Assembly (NCBI RefSeq): GCF_037975245.1
Contig: NC_092563.1
Coordinates: forward strand, 5,331,501-5,395,500
Origin: Apostichopus japonicus
Taxonomy: Eukaryota; Echinodermata; Holothuroidea; Aspidochirotida; Stichopodidae
Direction of reading: 5' to 3'
DNA: 64,000 nt
The notes beneath the pieces are model-generated. The model did no database searches. It was given only the letters and a program-made list of their open reading frames with translations, and had not been told where the DNA came from. Made by a program: the position numbers and the translations under genes. Every line of letters starts with the position of its first letter. The stretch's first letter is position 1. Positions 11,073 to 21,568 of this stretch are shown one piece after another.

Positions 11073-11435
11073 CTATTCATGGTAGATTGGAGAGAACAAA
11101 CGCCGTGGATGTTTCTCAATGAACTTTTGGACCACTTCGTCAGTGTCGATAGGAGTGTTATAATACGTGTTCATGAGAACAAGAGCTGTGAGACGTTCCT
11201 TGCCCATTGTTGATCGGAGAACAGTTTCATGCCTTCTCACCGCAGAAAACGATCTCTCATGAAGAATTCGTCGGTGCATCCTATGCAGCCTACCGCTCTG
11301 CCACCTCACTGCCCAAAACAATTCGAACACCGCCTCAATTTTGAAACTTTTCGGTCTGAAAATTGAGATTTTTAGGCATTTTTTGCACGTGTAGCACGCG
11401 TGCACACTATAGTTCATTTGACGGAAATGACACAC
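11073..11435 (-). pseudogene. hAT transposase C-terminal fragment
   Basis: The minus-strand frame reads HERSFSAVRRHETVLRSTM, GKERLTALVLMNTY and ...RRL near its end. This matches the hAT C-terminal dimerisation region (ERSFSxLRRxKTxLRSTM, RLxxLxLxxI). The catalytic N-terminal parts and BED finger are missing, so it is a remnant of the element that surrounds it. Confidence 0.75.
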
Positions 11436-11599
11436 CTGGCTGACTTGTAAGGATAACCTCCCTTCTGACGTCCTACGTGTTTAAAATTGGTGTTTAATTT
11501 AATTATTTTTTCTCTCTCTCTCTTTTTTTCTCTCTTTTTTTTTGGGCCAAGAGCAGGGGGCGGTCCGGACCCCCTGGACCCCCCCTGGATCCGCGCCTG

Positions 11600-11903
11600 C
11601 GTAACCATTACTTTGTATCTCCAAACCTGCTTTGCATATCAGGTATAGGTCTATATAAGAGAAGTAAGAAACCACATAGTTTTATGTTATGCAAGATTAA
11701 TTATATCTTTATGAAACCTATAGTTATCACATTTTAGCTCTTGTATAAAGTGGTAAAAGTAATTTAAATCGCAATCACACAAGAGTGGCATTCACCAATT
11801 TTATATTCTTACAGGTGTAGGCAGCGCGTTTGGCTGGTATAGTAACCGCACCCTCGTTGGCAACATACACAAAAACACACACACACACAAACCCATACAT
11901 AAC
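11600..11903. repeat. End of segmental duplication copy A (intron 5 of HAO)
   Basis: Closely matches 60,012-60,310 of copy B and ends in an (AC)n tract (about 11,870-11,890). Past the tract the two copies have nothing in common. The breakpoint of the duplication therefore lies at a CA repeat. Confidence 0.8.
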
Positions 11904-12311
11904 AAATAAACCACGGTAAAACCTGGATTGACCGGAAAAGTTTGGGAACGGGAATTCTCGGGATATGAAAAAGACGTTAGCATTCATAACAGAGTTTTGC
12001 TGTAATGTGCCAATGACTCTTTGTATGTACAAAACACATATTTTCCTTTTAAATATGGAATACAATGCATGGCCCCAGTCTTAGCTTTGGTATTGATAAC
12101 ACGTATTTGATGTTTATTGAACAAAACTTGAAAAACTAGATTTAAATGAAAGTGCATTGCATTGACTATTAGGATACTGATAAACCTGGATCCGGTAAAA
12201 AAAGAAGTCTGGATAATCCTACTGTAGTTTTACTTTATAGTATTGAACGAGGAATAGGGTAATTTTTTAAACTGAAATAAGGTTTCTAATATAGCTGAGA
12301 AACAGTCTAAC
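11904..12311. other. Unassigned sequence
   Basis: No coding exon, RNA gene or repeat could be recognised here. AT-rich, with no match to copy B. Confidence 0.5.
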
Positions 12312-12470
12312 CTGTGCCAATTTGGTTTCCATCAAAAGTGAATCCTTTTATGAAGATTCGTGACTCGTCCACAGCATAGACGGTTCCCTTTGCTCCCGAC
12401 TCAGTGGAACTTGCAAGTGCAAATGTTCCAATCTCAGTACCATGGTAACGACCACTTGCTAGCTGTAGGA
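12312..12470 (-). CDS. Isolated DM13-like exon
   Basis: On the minus strand an exon of 159 bases is bounded by acceptor CTCGTCAG and donor GGCACAG|GTTAGA, symmetric phase 1. It encodes ASGRYHGTEIGTFALASS...GTVYAVDESRIFIKGFTFDG. The pattern G-x-V-Y-x-[LV]-D-E followed by F-x-[FY]-D-G is that of the DM13 domain, found in Skeletor-like and other extracellular animal proteins. No partner exons could be joined to it with confidence. It may be part of a minus-strand gene spread over 12-20 kb, or an orphaned exon. Confidence 0.5.
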
Positions 12471-13372
12471 CTGACGAGAAGAGAAGGTGCAAAACATAGA
12501 TTTATGGAAAACAAGTGATTCTTTTGTTTTCTTCACCAGGCTTTTTCATCTTATTTTAAAAACATTTTCCTCAAATTATCATTGTGGTATATTCATCAAT
12601 GTTGTAGAATGCATATTTCTGTTAAAGGCATTGAAGACTCGCCCCAAATTTAAACTGCGTGCCACGCTCTGAAAAAGTTAACTTTCCGTTGCTTGCAAGT
12701 GAAGTTTTCTTCTTGTCGCTACAAAATACAGACAGTAATGAAACGTGATACCTTGTTATCTTTTATCTAGACATGAGATGTCCATCGTTGCTACATGTAC
12801 ATTGTGTTGTGGGTATTGACCGTAGCTGTATGTATTGACTGTACACTAGTGTCTTATAATTACCGATGGTAGCAAGCTGTGTGTGTATTTCCTGGGATAG
12901 ATGGTGGTGTCTAACACTTCTGTTACACCTCATTCGAAACTAGGTCAGATTACTGGCATCAGACGTTTCTTTGTGCGCGAGTCTTCACACCCTTTAATGC
13001 AGCTACTAATTAGATAGAATGATTTATGGAAGAGCTTCTTGAGGTGTTAGTCTTATTGAAAGATCTACAGCAAATACATGTACCTTTTCAAACCCTCTTA
13101 CACTTTATACAAGGAGTTGACATCATTTTGCAAACAACCTTGAATATATGCACAGTCGGCTAATATTTCTTTTTTTTTTGGGGGGGGGGTTGGGTGCCGG
13201 GAAGAGACAGCCATAGGTCTTTCATTCACATACAAACTACTGAGTGACTTTCAAGCAGCCATGCTTTAATTTTCTGCTAACTAGGATCACTATCAACTAA
13301 ATGAAAATATCAACATGAAAATAATCAACAATTTCCTTCTGGCTTGCCTGTATGTATAACATTTATTTGTAG
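12471..13372. other. Unassigned sequence
   Basis: No recognisable gene. A T/G homopolymer run lies at about 13,170-13,190. Confidence 0.5.
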
Positions 13373-13588
13373 GGTTTGTATCCCTTTGATTTATCATTAG
13401 CTATATATCCTAGGCTTAAAGTTAAACCTCTAGTCATTGAGGTATATCCATCACATGCAGGCACACCAAAGCAGTTTTGGTCTTCAAATACTCATGAAGG
13501 GACATATGTGACCATAGCCAAACCAAAAAGCATGTTACTAGATGAGTTTATTTCTAAGGTAAAGGCCTATATGCCAAAACTTAGCTAG
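13373..13588 (+). CDS. AlbA_2/Schlafen-like fragment or exon
   Basis: After a possible acceptor TTATTTGTAG the frame is open to the stop at 13,588. It contains KPLVIEVYPSHAGTPKQFW and HEGTYVTIAKPKS. This resembles the end of the AlbA_2 ATP-binding domain (consensus (I/V)IEVPPS...P...KG...GTYVRVGSSTR) found in Schlafen proteins and bacterial relatives. Only this short part is visible and the N-terminal part was not found. It could be one exon of a Schlafen-like gene or a gene fragment carried by repeats. Confidence 0.35.
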   Translation, partial: GLYPFDLSLAIYPRLKVKPLVIEVYPSHAGTPKQFWSSNTHEGTYVTIAKPKSMLLDEFISKVKAYMPKLS

Positions 13589-13641
13589 TCCTAATCAAGT
13601 TCTAGAGTAAAACCATGCATGCAGATCACTTTTTAACTACA

Positions 13642-13643
<2 letters not shown>

Positions 13644-13672
<29 letters not shown>

Positions 13673-16638
13673 CACAGTTCTTATAAAGCGCAAATACACA
13701 CTTAAGTCTCTATGCGCTGAAGGACAGAAAACTACAAACAAGAGAACAGGTGAGTCTTTAAGAGAGATTTGAAACTGGTTACTGACTGAGCTTCTTTAAC
13801 TTTGATCGATAAGTCATTCCAGAGGACAGCGGAAGAGAACTGAAACGAGCGAGAGCCGTATGACTTAGTGCATACAGGAGGAGTGACCAGTAAAGATTTC
13901 GAACTGGATCGGAGGCAACAACGTGGCGTATAGTCCCGGATGAGGTTTTGTAGGTACACTGGAGCAAGTCCATGGATACATTTAAAAGTTAGAAGCAGGA
14001 TTTTGAAGTTGATGCGTTGTTTCACAGAAAGCCAGTGAAGATCACGAAGGATTGGTGTGATATGTTCAGACCGTTTGGTGCGGGTTACCAACCTTGCCGC
14101 CGAATTTTGTATCCGTTGAAGCTTATTCACCTGCTGATCGGGCAAACCGTATAGCAAACTGTTACAGTTGTCAACACGGGATGAAACAAAGGCGTGGACT
14201 AGTGTTTCGGCTGTTTGCTGATCCAGGCAGCGGCGAATCTTTCCAATTTTATGAAGAGCAGAAGAAGCAGATCGGCATATGTTATTAATATGTTGATTCA
14301 TATCCAGATTTTTGTCGAAAATAACTCCTAGATTCCTGGCATTGTTGACTGGCTCGACGTGTGTGGTTCCAATCTTCAGTGAAGGAATTGGAGCAGCAGT
14401 TCGGAATTTAGAAGATATATGAATTAGTTCAGTTTTGTCGTCATTCAATTTCATGTCATTTGCAGCAGACCACGACCTTATATCGGAAATACACGCTCCA
14501 AGTTTTGCGAGTGTGGCTCCATGATCACATCCAGATTTAATCGCATAGACTTGTGTGTCGTCCGCATATAACATACCGCTCATGCCATGGGCCTTAATAA
14601 TATCCTCTACAGGTGAGGTATACATTGTGAACGATAAAGGGCCCATGACAGATCCTTGAGGAACTCCTCCTACTGGTTTATGAACATTAGATATACAGTC
14701 ATTTACAACTACAGCTTGGGATCTGTTGGTGAAATAAGATTTAAACCAACACAGAGCGTTGCCGGACACACCGTATCTATTCTGCAGACGCTGAAAGAAG
14801 ATGTCATGGTTAATGGTATCGAATGCTGCCGAATAATCCAACAACACTAGGATGGCCTCCTCGCCCTTGTCAGCAGTGAGAAGCAAGTCGTTGTAGACGC
14901 GCAGCAGCGCCGTCTCCGTGCTATGGTGGGCACGATAAGCGCTCTGCTTCTCACCAAGCAGTTTATTGTTCCGGAGATAGTTCTGGATCTGCTTTGAGCA
15001 AACACGTTCAATTGTCTTGGCCAGGAACTTCAAGTTTGCGATTGGGCGGTAGCTCTTCAGGTCATTTTTGCATACCTTCCCTTTTTTGAAGAGAGGTGTT
15101 ATATGAGCACATTTTAAAGAGTCCGGAAAGTGCCCATTTGACAAGGAGAGGTTCACAATTTTAGTGATGGTCGGCAAAAGAACATCAATACAGTTTTTGA
15201 GCAGGCTTGTTGGAATCGGATCCAGTCTACATGTTGAGGCGGGGGAGTTCTTGATGATTTTTCTCAGAGATTCCCCAGACACGGGAACGAATCGAGGAAA
15301 ACAGTGAGAGGTTTCATCAGGAGGTAACGTCATTGAAAGCTGTGGTTTATCAGTGTTCAAAATGTTGTTGCGAATTTGTTCGATTTTGTTTACGAAGAAA
15401 TTTGCGAATTCATTAGCTAGCAATCCATTATCGGAGGTATTAGGCCTAACATTGGAGATCTTAGGAGACGTTAGCTTTTCTACCTCCTTGAAGAGTTGGC
15501 GAGAGTTACAAGCGACCAGCTTGTTTTGATGGAAATTCTTCTTTGCCTGTTTCAACACAGCATGGTAGTGCTTGGATTTCTCAATGAAGATCTCTTTGTG
15601 AACTGCCAATTTTGTGTGATGCCACTGAGCCTCGCAACGCCGAACTTCTTTTTTCAAGCTACGGTGATCATCTGTAAACCAAGGCGAGTGAGGTCGGCGT
15701 GTAATTTTACGCACCATGACTGGGGCATGCTTGTCAAGTAGATCAGTCAGTACTCGTTCATACATATCCACCAGCTGATCCAGGTTCGAGACAGGGGATG
15801 TATACAGAGGAGATGATAATATGTCTCGCCTGAAGCTTTCTAAGTTTATTTGGTTCAGCTTCCGTGTTTTGATTTCAATCTTGGAAAGAGGCGGACGTCC
15901 AATTTCAAGCGAGCACATAACTACAGCATGATCGGAGGTAAGATAGCTTGTGGTATCGATGTTAGATATGAAATCATCATCATTACGAGAAATGATGAGG
16001 TCCAATGTGTGACCACCACGATGCGTGGGAACAGCAACATGCTGTTTGAGGTTGGCAGAGTATAATAAATCCTGAAAAGATACAGTGTCACGGTTCATCA
16101 TATCATCACAGTGAAAATTGAAATCCCCAACAATCATCACATAACCAGGTTCCGAACAAAAGGACTCAATAAGCTTTGGGAATTCCTTCAAGAATAGGGA
16201 TGTAGTTGATTGCTTATTTTTCGTTTTCGGTGGCCTGTACAGTACTATCAGCCTTAGAGGAATTTGAGACGGAGCTGAAACTACAAGTTCAATGTATTCA
16301 AACGAGATGAGGGCTTTAATGTCACATTCAGTCACGTGGTAAGTGTTCCGTAGAAAAACAAGAACCCCACCGCCAGAACGATCTGTACGAGGAACATGAT
16401 GCAGTTCGTAGTGTGGGAATGTTGCAGCGAGATCTGCTATTGCTACATTGTCACGATGGTCACCATAAAGCCAGGTCTCAGTAATTGCCATAATGTCAAT
16501 TTTCTGAGAAATGATGAACTCTGAGATTTCGGAAGTTTTGGATCTCAAAGATCTTGCATTCCATAAAGCAAACCTTGAACATGCTCTATTCGTTACTGGA
16601 TTAGTAGAAAAGGATCCATAGTACCCCATAGTTGCCAA
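13644..16638 (-). mobile_element. CR1/L2-like non-LTR retrotransposon, intact ORF2
   Basis: The element reads on the minus strand. Its 3' end is a short UTR containing GCGCTTTATAAG and a tandem (TTA)n tail at 13,644-13,671, as is usual in CR1/L2 elements, which end in short tandem repeats rather than poly(A). ORF2 fills 13,732-16,638. No ORF1 was found upstream (16,639-17,500), so it is probably 5'-truncated; the 5' boundary is not defined. Confidence 0.85.
13732..16638 (-). CDS. ORF2: apurinic-type endonuclease plus reverse transcriptase, 968 aa
   Basis: Uninterrupted 968-codon frame. The N-terminal endonuclease (about residues 20-250) has ALWNARSLRSK, IMAITETWLYGD, VGDFNF, TLDLIIS and SDHAVV. 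The reverse transcriptase (about 460-760) has LKSYRPIANLKFLAKTIERV, LLDYSAAFDTINHD, GVPQGSVMGPLSF and the catalytic LYADDTQVY near residue 690. A C-terminal part follows with HWLSVKQRINFKI and ends in LLKTHLFSCL. This order and these motifs are those of Jockey-superfamily CR1/L2 ORF2. It copies its own RNA at a nicked chromosomal target. With no stop or shift in 2.9 kb, the copy is young. Confidence 0.9.
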   Translation of the reverse strand: MATMGYYGSFSTNPVTNRACSRFALWNARSLRSKTSEISEFIISQKIDIMAITETWLYGDHRDNVAIADLAATFPHYELHHVPRTDRSGGGVLVFLRNTYHVTECDIKALISFEYIELVVSAPSQIPLRLIVLYRPPKTKNKQSTTSLFLKEFPKLIESFCSEPGYVMIVGDFNFHCDDMMNRDTVSFQDLLYSANLKQHVAVPTHRGGHTLDLIISRNDDDFISNIDTTSYLTSDHAVVMCSLEIGRPPLSKIEIKTRKLNQINLESFRRDILSSPLYTSPVSNLDQLVDMYERVLTDLLDKHAPVMVRKITRRPHSPWFTDDHRSLKKEVRRCEAQWHHTKLAVHKEIFIEKSKHYHAVLKQAKKNFHQNKLVACNSRQLFKEVEKLTSPKISNVRPNTSDNGLLANEFANFFVNKIEQIRNNILNTDKPQLSMTLPPDETSHCFPRFVPVSGESLRKIIKNSPASTCRLDPIPTSLLKNCIDVLLPTITKIVNLSLSNGHFPDSLKCAHITPLFKKGKVCKNDLKSYRPIANLKFLAKTIERVCSKQIQNYLRNNKLLGEKQSAYRAHHSTETALLRVYNDLLLTADKGEEAILVLLDYSAAFDTINHDIFFQRLQNRYGVSGNALCWFKSYFTNRSQAVVVNDCISNVHKPVGGVPQGSVMGPLSFTMYTSPVEDIIKAHGMSGMLYADDTQVYAIKSGCDHGATLAKLGACISDIRSWSAANDMKLNDDKTELIHISSKFRTAAPIPSLKIGTTHVEPVNNARNLGVIFDKNLDMNQHINNICRSASSALHKIGKIRRCLDQQTAETLVHAFVSSRVDNCNSLLYGLPDQQVNKLQRIQNSAARLVTRTKRSEHITPILRDLHWLSVKQRINFKILLLTFKCIHGLAPVYLQNLIRDYTPRCCLRSSSKSLLVTPPVCTKSYGSRSFQFSSAVLWNDLSIKVKEAQSVTSFKSLLKTHLFSCL

Positions 16639-16984
16639 ACAATGTGCCTAAGTTAGGCTAGAATTGGCATTGGAAGTTGTAGCCCCTGTGATCTTACTCT
16701 AACTAGTTTTCTATGGTCAGCCCAAGTTACACTTTTGAAATTAAGTTTCTTTCTTACAATACCACAGCGCAAGAATTATCCTACAAGTTTGACGAACGTA
16801 TTTCAAGTCCATGCTGAATATTTTTATTCGTAGAAACCGTCGACTAGAAATGTGAGTTACTAGTACTACTACCAGTATCTACCTGCCACTGTCGTAGCTC
16901 CAGGTACGGTTACAACCACTACGCGATGAATGAACTAGATAACCCTGGAATGTCTATTTTATGTTTATTTACATACCAGAGCCG

Positions 16985-17396
16985 TATACGGCTCTGTTAC
17001 ATACATATGCCTAGCACCAACAGCCTGCGGTATAGGTGACGTCATCAAAAAGTTTCAGAAATTACGGTGGCCGAATAAGACCATCTAACGTGAAATATAA
17101 AACAGAGATTTTACATTGTTCGTAGAGGAGGGTTTTCCTGAATTCTGAAAGGAAAATGGGATATACGTTTTAAAGAAAACACAAAGAAAGAAAATGTCCG
17201 TGTGCATCAATGACATCACATCTGTTTGTTTCAAGTTCACTTTTTTGTACAAAATATATCAGCTTCAAATATTGTTATCTCGCAAACGATTCATAGGAAT
17301 TAAATTCAAATTGCACCAGGATGCTTACACTATGTTCCTCTTTCCATCATCAGCCAACCATTTTACTTCTCCCAATCCTTTAAACAGAGCCGTATA
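16985..17396. mobile_element. MITE with 14-bp inverted ends and TA termini
   Basis: TATACGGCTCTGTT (16985-16998) is matched inversely by AACAGAGCCGTATA (17383-17396). TA at both ends fits a Tc1/mariner-type target, but the inside has no transposase. To the left the arm forms a perfect palindrome with CAGAGCCGTA, as if another end abuts it. Confidence 0.5.
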
Positions 17397-17552
17397 TCTC
17401 CATCTAAGGCTCCGCTCTTAAATCGTTAAACACGCCGCATTAAATAACAAATGCTGCCCTCTAAACGTAACACAACCAGAACAACATTACACTGAACACA
17501 AGACAAGTCTTATTATATGAACCAGTTCATAATGTTGGCACTATTTATGGTT

Positions 17553-18312
17553 ACATCTCTATGTTCCGACGTCTCTATTTTGCGACGTCTCTTTGACGTC
17601 TCAAAAATCTGTTGTACCAAGAAAACAATTTTTCAGACTCCAATATTTTTTGTGACCCAAATTTTTTTGGACTCAAATTTTTTTTTAGCAACATTTTTTC
17701 GGACAAATTTTTGGGACTCAAATTTGTTTTGACCAACATTTCTTCGGAACAAATTTTTTGGGACCAAAATTCTTTCCGAAAAACAAAAATGTGACCCAAA
17801 ATTGGCGGCGCGATAGATTTTTTGTTGGTGCCCCGCGATGTTTTGTGTCCACAATGCAGGCGACTTTTTATATTGCTCAAGCGATATCTATGGTTTTCAC
17901 ATTCACTCGCCCTATAGTTATGTAATTTTCCAAGGGGCAATGATTGGTCACACACCATATTTTGGTCTAAATCTAAACACATTTTATTCGAAAATTGATT
18001 TGGCCCAAAACGATTTTGGTCCCCAAAAATGTGAGTACAAACAAATTTCGGGTCACAAGCAATTTTCGGTCACAAGCACTGTTTGGGTCATAACAAACTT
18101 TCGGTCTCATTTTTTTTTCGTGAAAAAAATGTTGTCTCAAAAAATTGGGTCCGAAAAAATGTTGGTCCAAAAAAATTGAGTCCAAAGAAAATGTGGTCAC
18201 AAAAATATTGGGGTCACAAAACTAGTTTTCTTGGTACAAAATTGCTCCGATTTTTCCTTTTTGTCGGAACATAGAGACGTCGGAACATAGAGACGTCGGA
18301 ACATAGGGATGT
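17553..18312. mobile_element. Fold-back element with repetitive long inverted arms
   Basis: Left end ACATCTCTATGTTCCGACG and right end CGTCGGAACATAGGGATGT are inverted. The arms then contain repeated GACGTCTCTATGTTCC blocks, and further in GTACCAAGAAAAC pairs with GTTTTCTTGGTAC. The interior is built of degenerate 15-20 base units such as TTTTTTGGACTCAAA and GGGACCAAAATT, again inverted between halves. The open frames here (17,575-18,274) are by-products of the repeats. Confidence 0.75.
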
Positions 18313-20221
18313 CAGTCTTTTTATCCCTTGAAAACTATAATCTTTTTTCGTGTTTTATAACCTGATAGTACTAGACCAGAATTACATCAGAGAAACATCT
18401 TGTATGTATTCTGTTAAAACTTTCATTCAATACCTACATGACATTTCAAAATAACGACACGTTTTGAATCAAACACAAACTTGAAGCAGAACAGGAGTGA
18501 TGTCACAAAGCCTCGGCGGGGGTCCATGGGGAGGAATCAGATACAGAAATCGTCAAGTTTGCTTCTGTCTGGTGCCTGAATTGATGTCAGTCATAAATAT
18601 AGTTTAACCAAAGAGCACTATTGGGTTTTCTGGGAGCATTCACTTTATCGGAAACATAAAAACATATAAAATAACATACTTTCAGGGCCGTAGCCATGGG
18701 CAGAATCTCTAGAGGGAAGTTAAGGAACATCGGGAAACACTTTGTAAGGGAAAAACAGGACTTAAGGTTACTTTATAAGCTCTACTTTATTCATTGTTTT
18801 ACACAGATAAGTGAAGATATAAAAGCACGCTAGGGCATTCTGACCGTAGCGGTAGCCTTTATATGCTGGGGGAAGCCATATTGGGTATTTAGGTGTACAT
18901 TATTTGTTAGGTTTGTGTTATCATTATTTGTTCTACATGCCAAAAAGGGACCTTCTAGGGGAGGAAGGGGGGGGGGGCACATGAGCTGAGTGGGTGGGCT
19001 TTGTAGGGGACTGTGCTTCAGTGTTCTTAATTGAAACATTGGGACACTCATATAGGGGCTAACAATGAAACTGATAGGCCTAGCTACACATGACACATAT
19101 AGAGGTAACAAGTAGATTTATGTACTGTAGTTTCACATTAGACTGCTACACTGTTCAAGCAGGTTAAATCTTAGAGGCTCTTTATATTCTTGTATCGTTA
19201 TTCTTACCAAATTCGCGAGAACCAAAGCAAACGCACGGCCATCGTATCCGCGATCATGCATCTGAGACGTGATGACCTGTTAAATAAACCTTGTGTTATT
19301 TTTGAACGCCTTGTCTACGTGCCTAGAATCTTGAGGTTGCACAATACTGACTAATGAAATCAGAAGAAATGATATGCTCATTTCGCTAAAACTAACTGAA
19401 ATAACGCATACTGTGTATGCGTTCACACTTTCTATTTTCGTTTAGAAAGTGCAAATATCACGGGGAAAGCTGCCTCCTGCCGGCTATGGCCTTGTGCTTG
19501 GCATCAGTTAACTTAATCACAAATAAAACTCTTTTATGAACATAAATACTAATCTAGGACTTGAGGATTAATGTTTACCATAGTCATAATAGCAACATGA
19601 CTAGCAGCTTAGTACCCATGCAAGCGTAGTACCATATAGCGTATGTATCTGTCTCAAAACTCCTATGAAATGTATCATTATTTCAAAACACTTAAAACTA
19701 TCATTAGTGGCCTTGCTAACCAAACTGAATGCATAATATAATTTACGTGTAGTGTTATGTTGCTTGCGTATACGTGGTAATTATAACATAAACTATAAAA
19801 TATGAAAAATAATATACTGGAAAGGAGATTAGCGAATGTTGCGTGCTTTCATTATCTGCTGGCTTAGCAGGTATAGGCTCAGCGGTAATGGATGGACGCG
19901 GTTCCTCGTTTTATTTACTCAATAAACAAAACCCGTAATTCTTATTTCAACCCAGTTGAAAAGTTCTATTTTTCATAAAGTGGGGTTGAACAGATGAGAA
20001 TAAAATGATAATAACTACTTTTCTCATAGCAAAATGTTTGAGCTCCTTTCATGAGATACACGAGTCAGTATGAGCCTGAGAGCCTAGCCACTACACTTAA
20101 CCTGGGGGGTGGGGCATTTGATATTGTGTCCCCCACCCTTCAGAAGGTGGGGGGCGTGTCTCCCTGTTCCCTCCGTGGTTGACGCTCCTGTTTCTGCTAC
20201 AAAATGGGGATCCGTCTCAAG
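18313..20221. other. Intergenic sequence with a hAT-end fragment
   Basis: Mostly unassigned. CAGGGCCGTAGCCATGG at about 18,686 resembles a hAT terminal repeat, without a visible partner. A G-run lies at 18,968-18,980, and a complementary C- and G-rich inverted pair (GGGGGTGGGGC ... CCCCCACC) at 20,103-20,155. One small exon candidate is listed separately. Confidence 0.5.
19208..19276 (-). CDS. Possible small exon (23 codons)
   Basis: On the minus strand, TTAACAG|GTCATC and AATTTG|GTAAGA enclose 69 bases that read VITSQMHDRGYDGRAFALVL in phase 0. The donor is strong. No family is recognised, and the phase does not match the DM13-like exon at 12.3 kb. It may be chance. Confidence 0.2.
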
Positions 20222-21568
20222 GTAAGTAGAGTTCACTAGAGTAGTAGAGTACACAGTACACGGTAGAGTACACAGTAGAGTACACTAGAGTAGTAGAGTA
20301 AGTAGAGTACACTAGAGTAGAAGAGTAAGTAGAGTACACTAGAGTAGAAGAGTAATACACAATACACAGTAAATTACGCATTAGTGTTCACAGTAGAATA
20401 CACTAGAGTAGCAGAGTAAGTAGAGTACACTAGAGTAGTAGATTAAGTAGAGTACACTAGAGTACAAAGTACACGATAGAGTACAAAAGAGTACACTAGA
20501 GTAGTAGAGTACACTAGAGTAGTAGAGTACACTAGAGTACACAGTACACGGTAGAGTACACAGTAGAGTACACTAGAGTAGTAGATTAAGTAGAGTACAC
20601 TAGAGTACAAAGTACACGATAGAGTACAAAAGAGTACACTAGAGTAGTAGAGTACACTAGAGTAGTAGAGTACACTAGAGTACACAGTACACGGTAGAGT
20701 ACACAGTAGAGTACACTAGAGTAGTAGAGCAAGTAGAATACACTAGAGTAGAAGAGTAGTAGAGTAAGTAGAATACACAATACACAGTAAATTACGCATT
20801 AGTGTTCACAGTAGAATACACTAGAGTAGCAGAGTAAGTAGAGTACACTAGAGTAGTAGATTAAGTAGAGTACACTAGAGTACAAAGTACACGATAGAGT
20901 ACAAAAGAGTACACTAGAGTAGTAGAGTACACTAGAGTAGTAGAGTACACTAGAGTACACAGTACACGGTAGAGTACACAGTAGAGTACACTAGAGTAGT
21001 AGATTAAGTAGAGTACACTAGAGTACAAAGTACACGATAGAGTACAAAAGAGTACACTAGAGTAGTAGAGTACACTAGAGTAGTAGAGTACACTAGAGTA
21101 CACAGTACACGGTAGAGTACACAGTAGAGTACACTAGAGTAGTAGAGCAAGTAGAATACACTAGAGTAGAAGAGTAGTAGAGTAAGTAGAATACACAATA
21201 CACAGTAAATTACGCATTAGTGTTCACAGTAGAATACACTAGAGTAGCAGAGTAAGTAGAGTACACTAGAGTAGTAGATTAAGTAGAGTACACTAGAGTA
21301 CAAAGTACACGATAGAGTACAAAAGAGTACACTAGAGTAGTAGAGTACACTAGAGTAGTAGAGTACACTAGAGTACACAGTACACGGTAGAGTACACAGT
21401 AGAGTACACTAGAGTAGTAGATTAAGTAGAGTACACTAGAGTACACAGTACACGATAGAGTACAAAAGAGTACACTTGAGTGGTAGAGTACACTAGAGTA
21501 CACAGTACACGGTAGAGTACACAATAGAGTACATTAGAGTGTAGTAGAGTAAGTAGAGTACACTCGTT
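20222..21568. repeat. Satellite array with 418-bp higher-order repeat
   Basis: The array is made of short GTA-rich words (AGAGTACACT, AGAGTAGTAG, ACAGTACACGGT). Larger blocks recur exactly 418 bases apart (20,443, 20,861, 21,279), with a sub-period of 143 bases (20,443/20,586). The third higher-order unit is slightly diverged at its end. The Tyr/Ser/Val/Leu-rich minus-strand open frames here are repeat artefacts. Confidence 0.95.

Larger units (their letters stand above)
10280..11599. mobile_element. hAT relic with internal nested repeat, HAO-A intron 5
   Basis: Ends CAGGGGCGGATGCAGG and CCTGGATCCGCGCCTG are imperfect inverted repeats, flanked by CGTAA (10275-10279 and 11600-11604). Copy B has a single uninterrupted site at 60,007-60,025. 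The interior holds a hAT transposase C-terminus on the minus strand and a nested repeat. The direct repeat is only five to six bases, shorter than the usual hAT eight. Confidence 0.75.

Noticed and set aside
17575-18274. Five overlapping Phe/Lys/Asn-rich open frames on both strands
   Set aside because: They come from the degenerate inverted repeats of the fold-back element; both strands are open for the same reason.
20222-21568. Possible CRISPR-like array
   Set aside because: Repeats are directly adjacent and nested, with no unique spacers, in a clearly eukaryotic setting.
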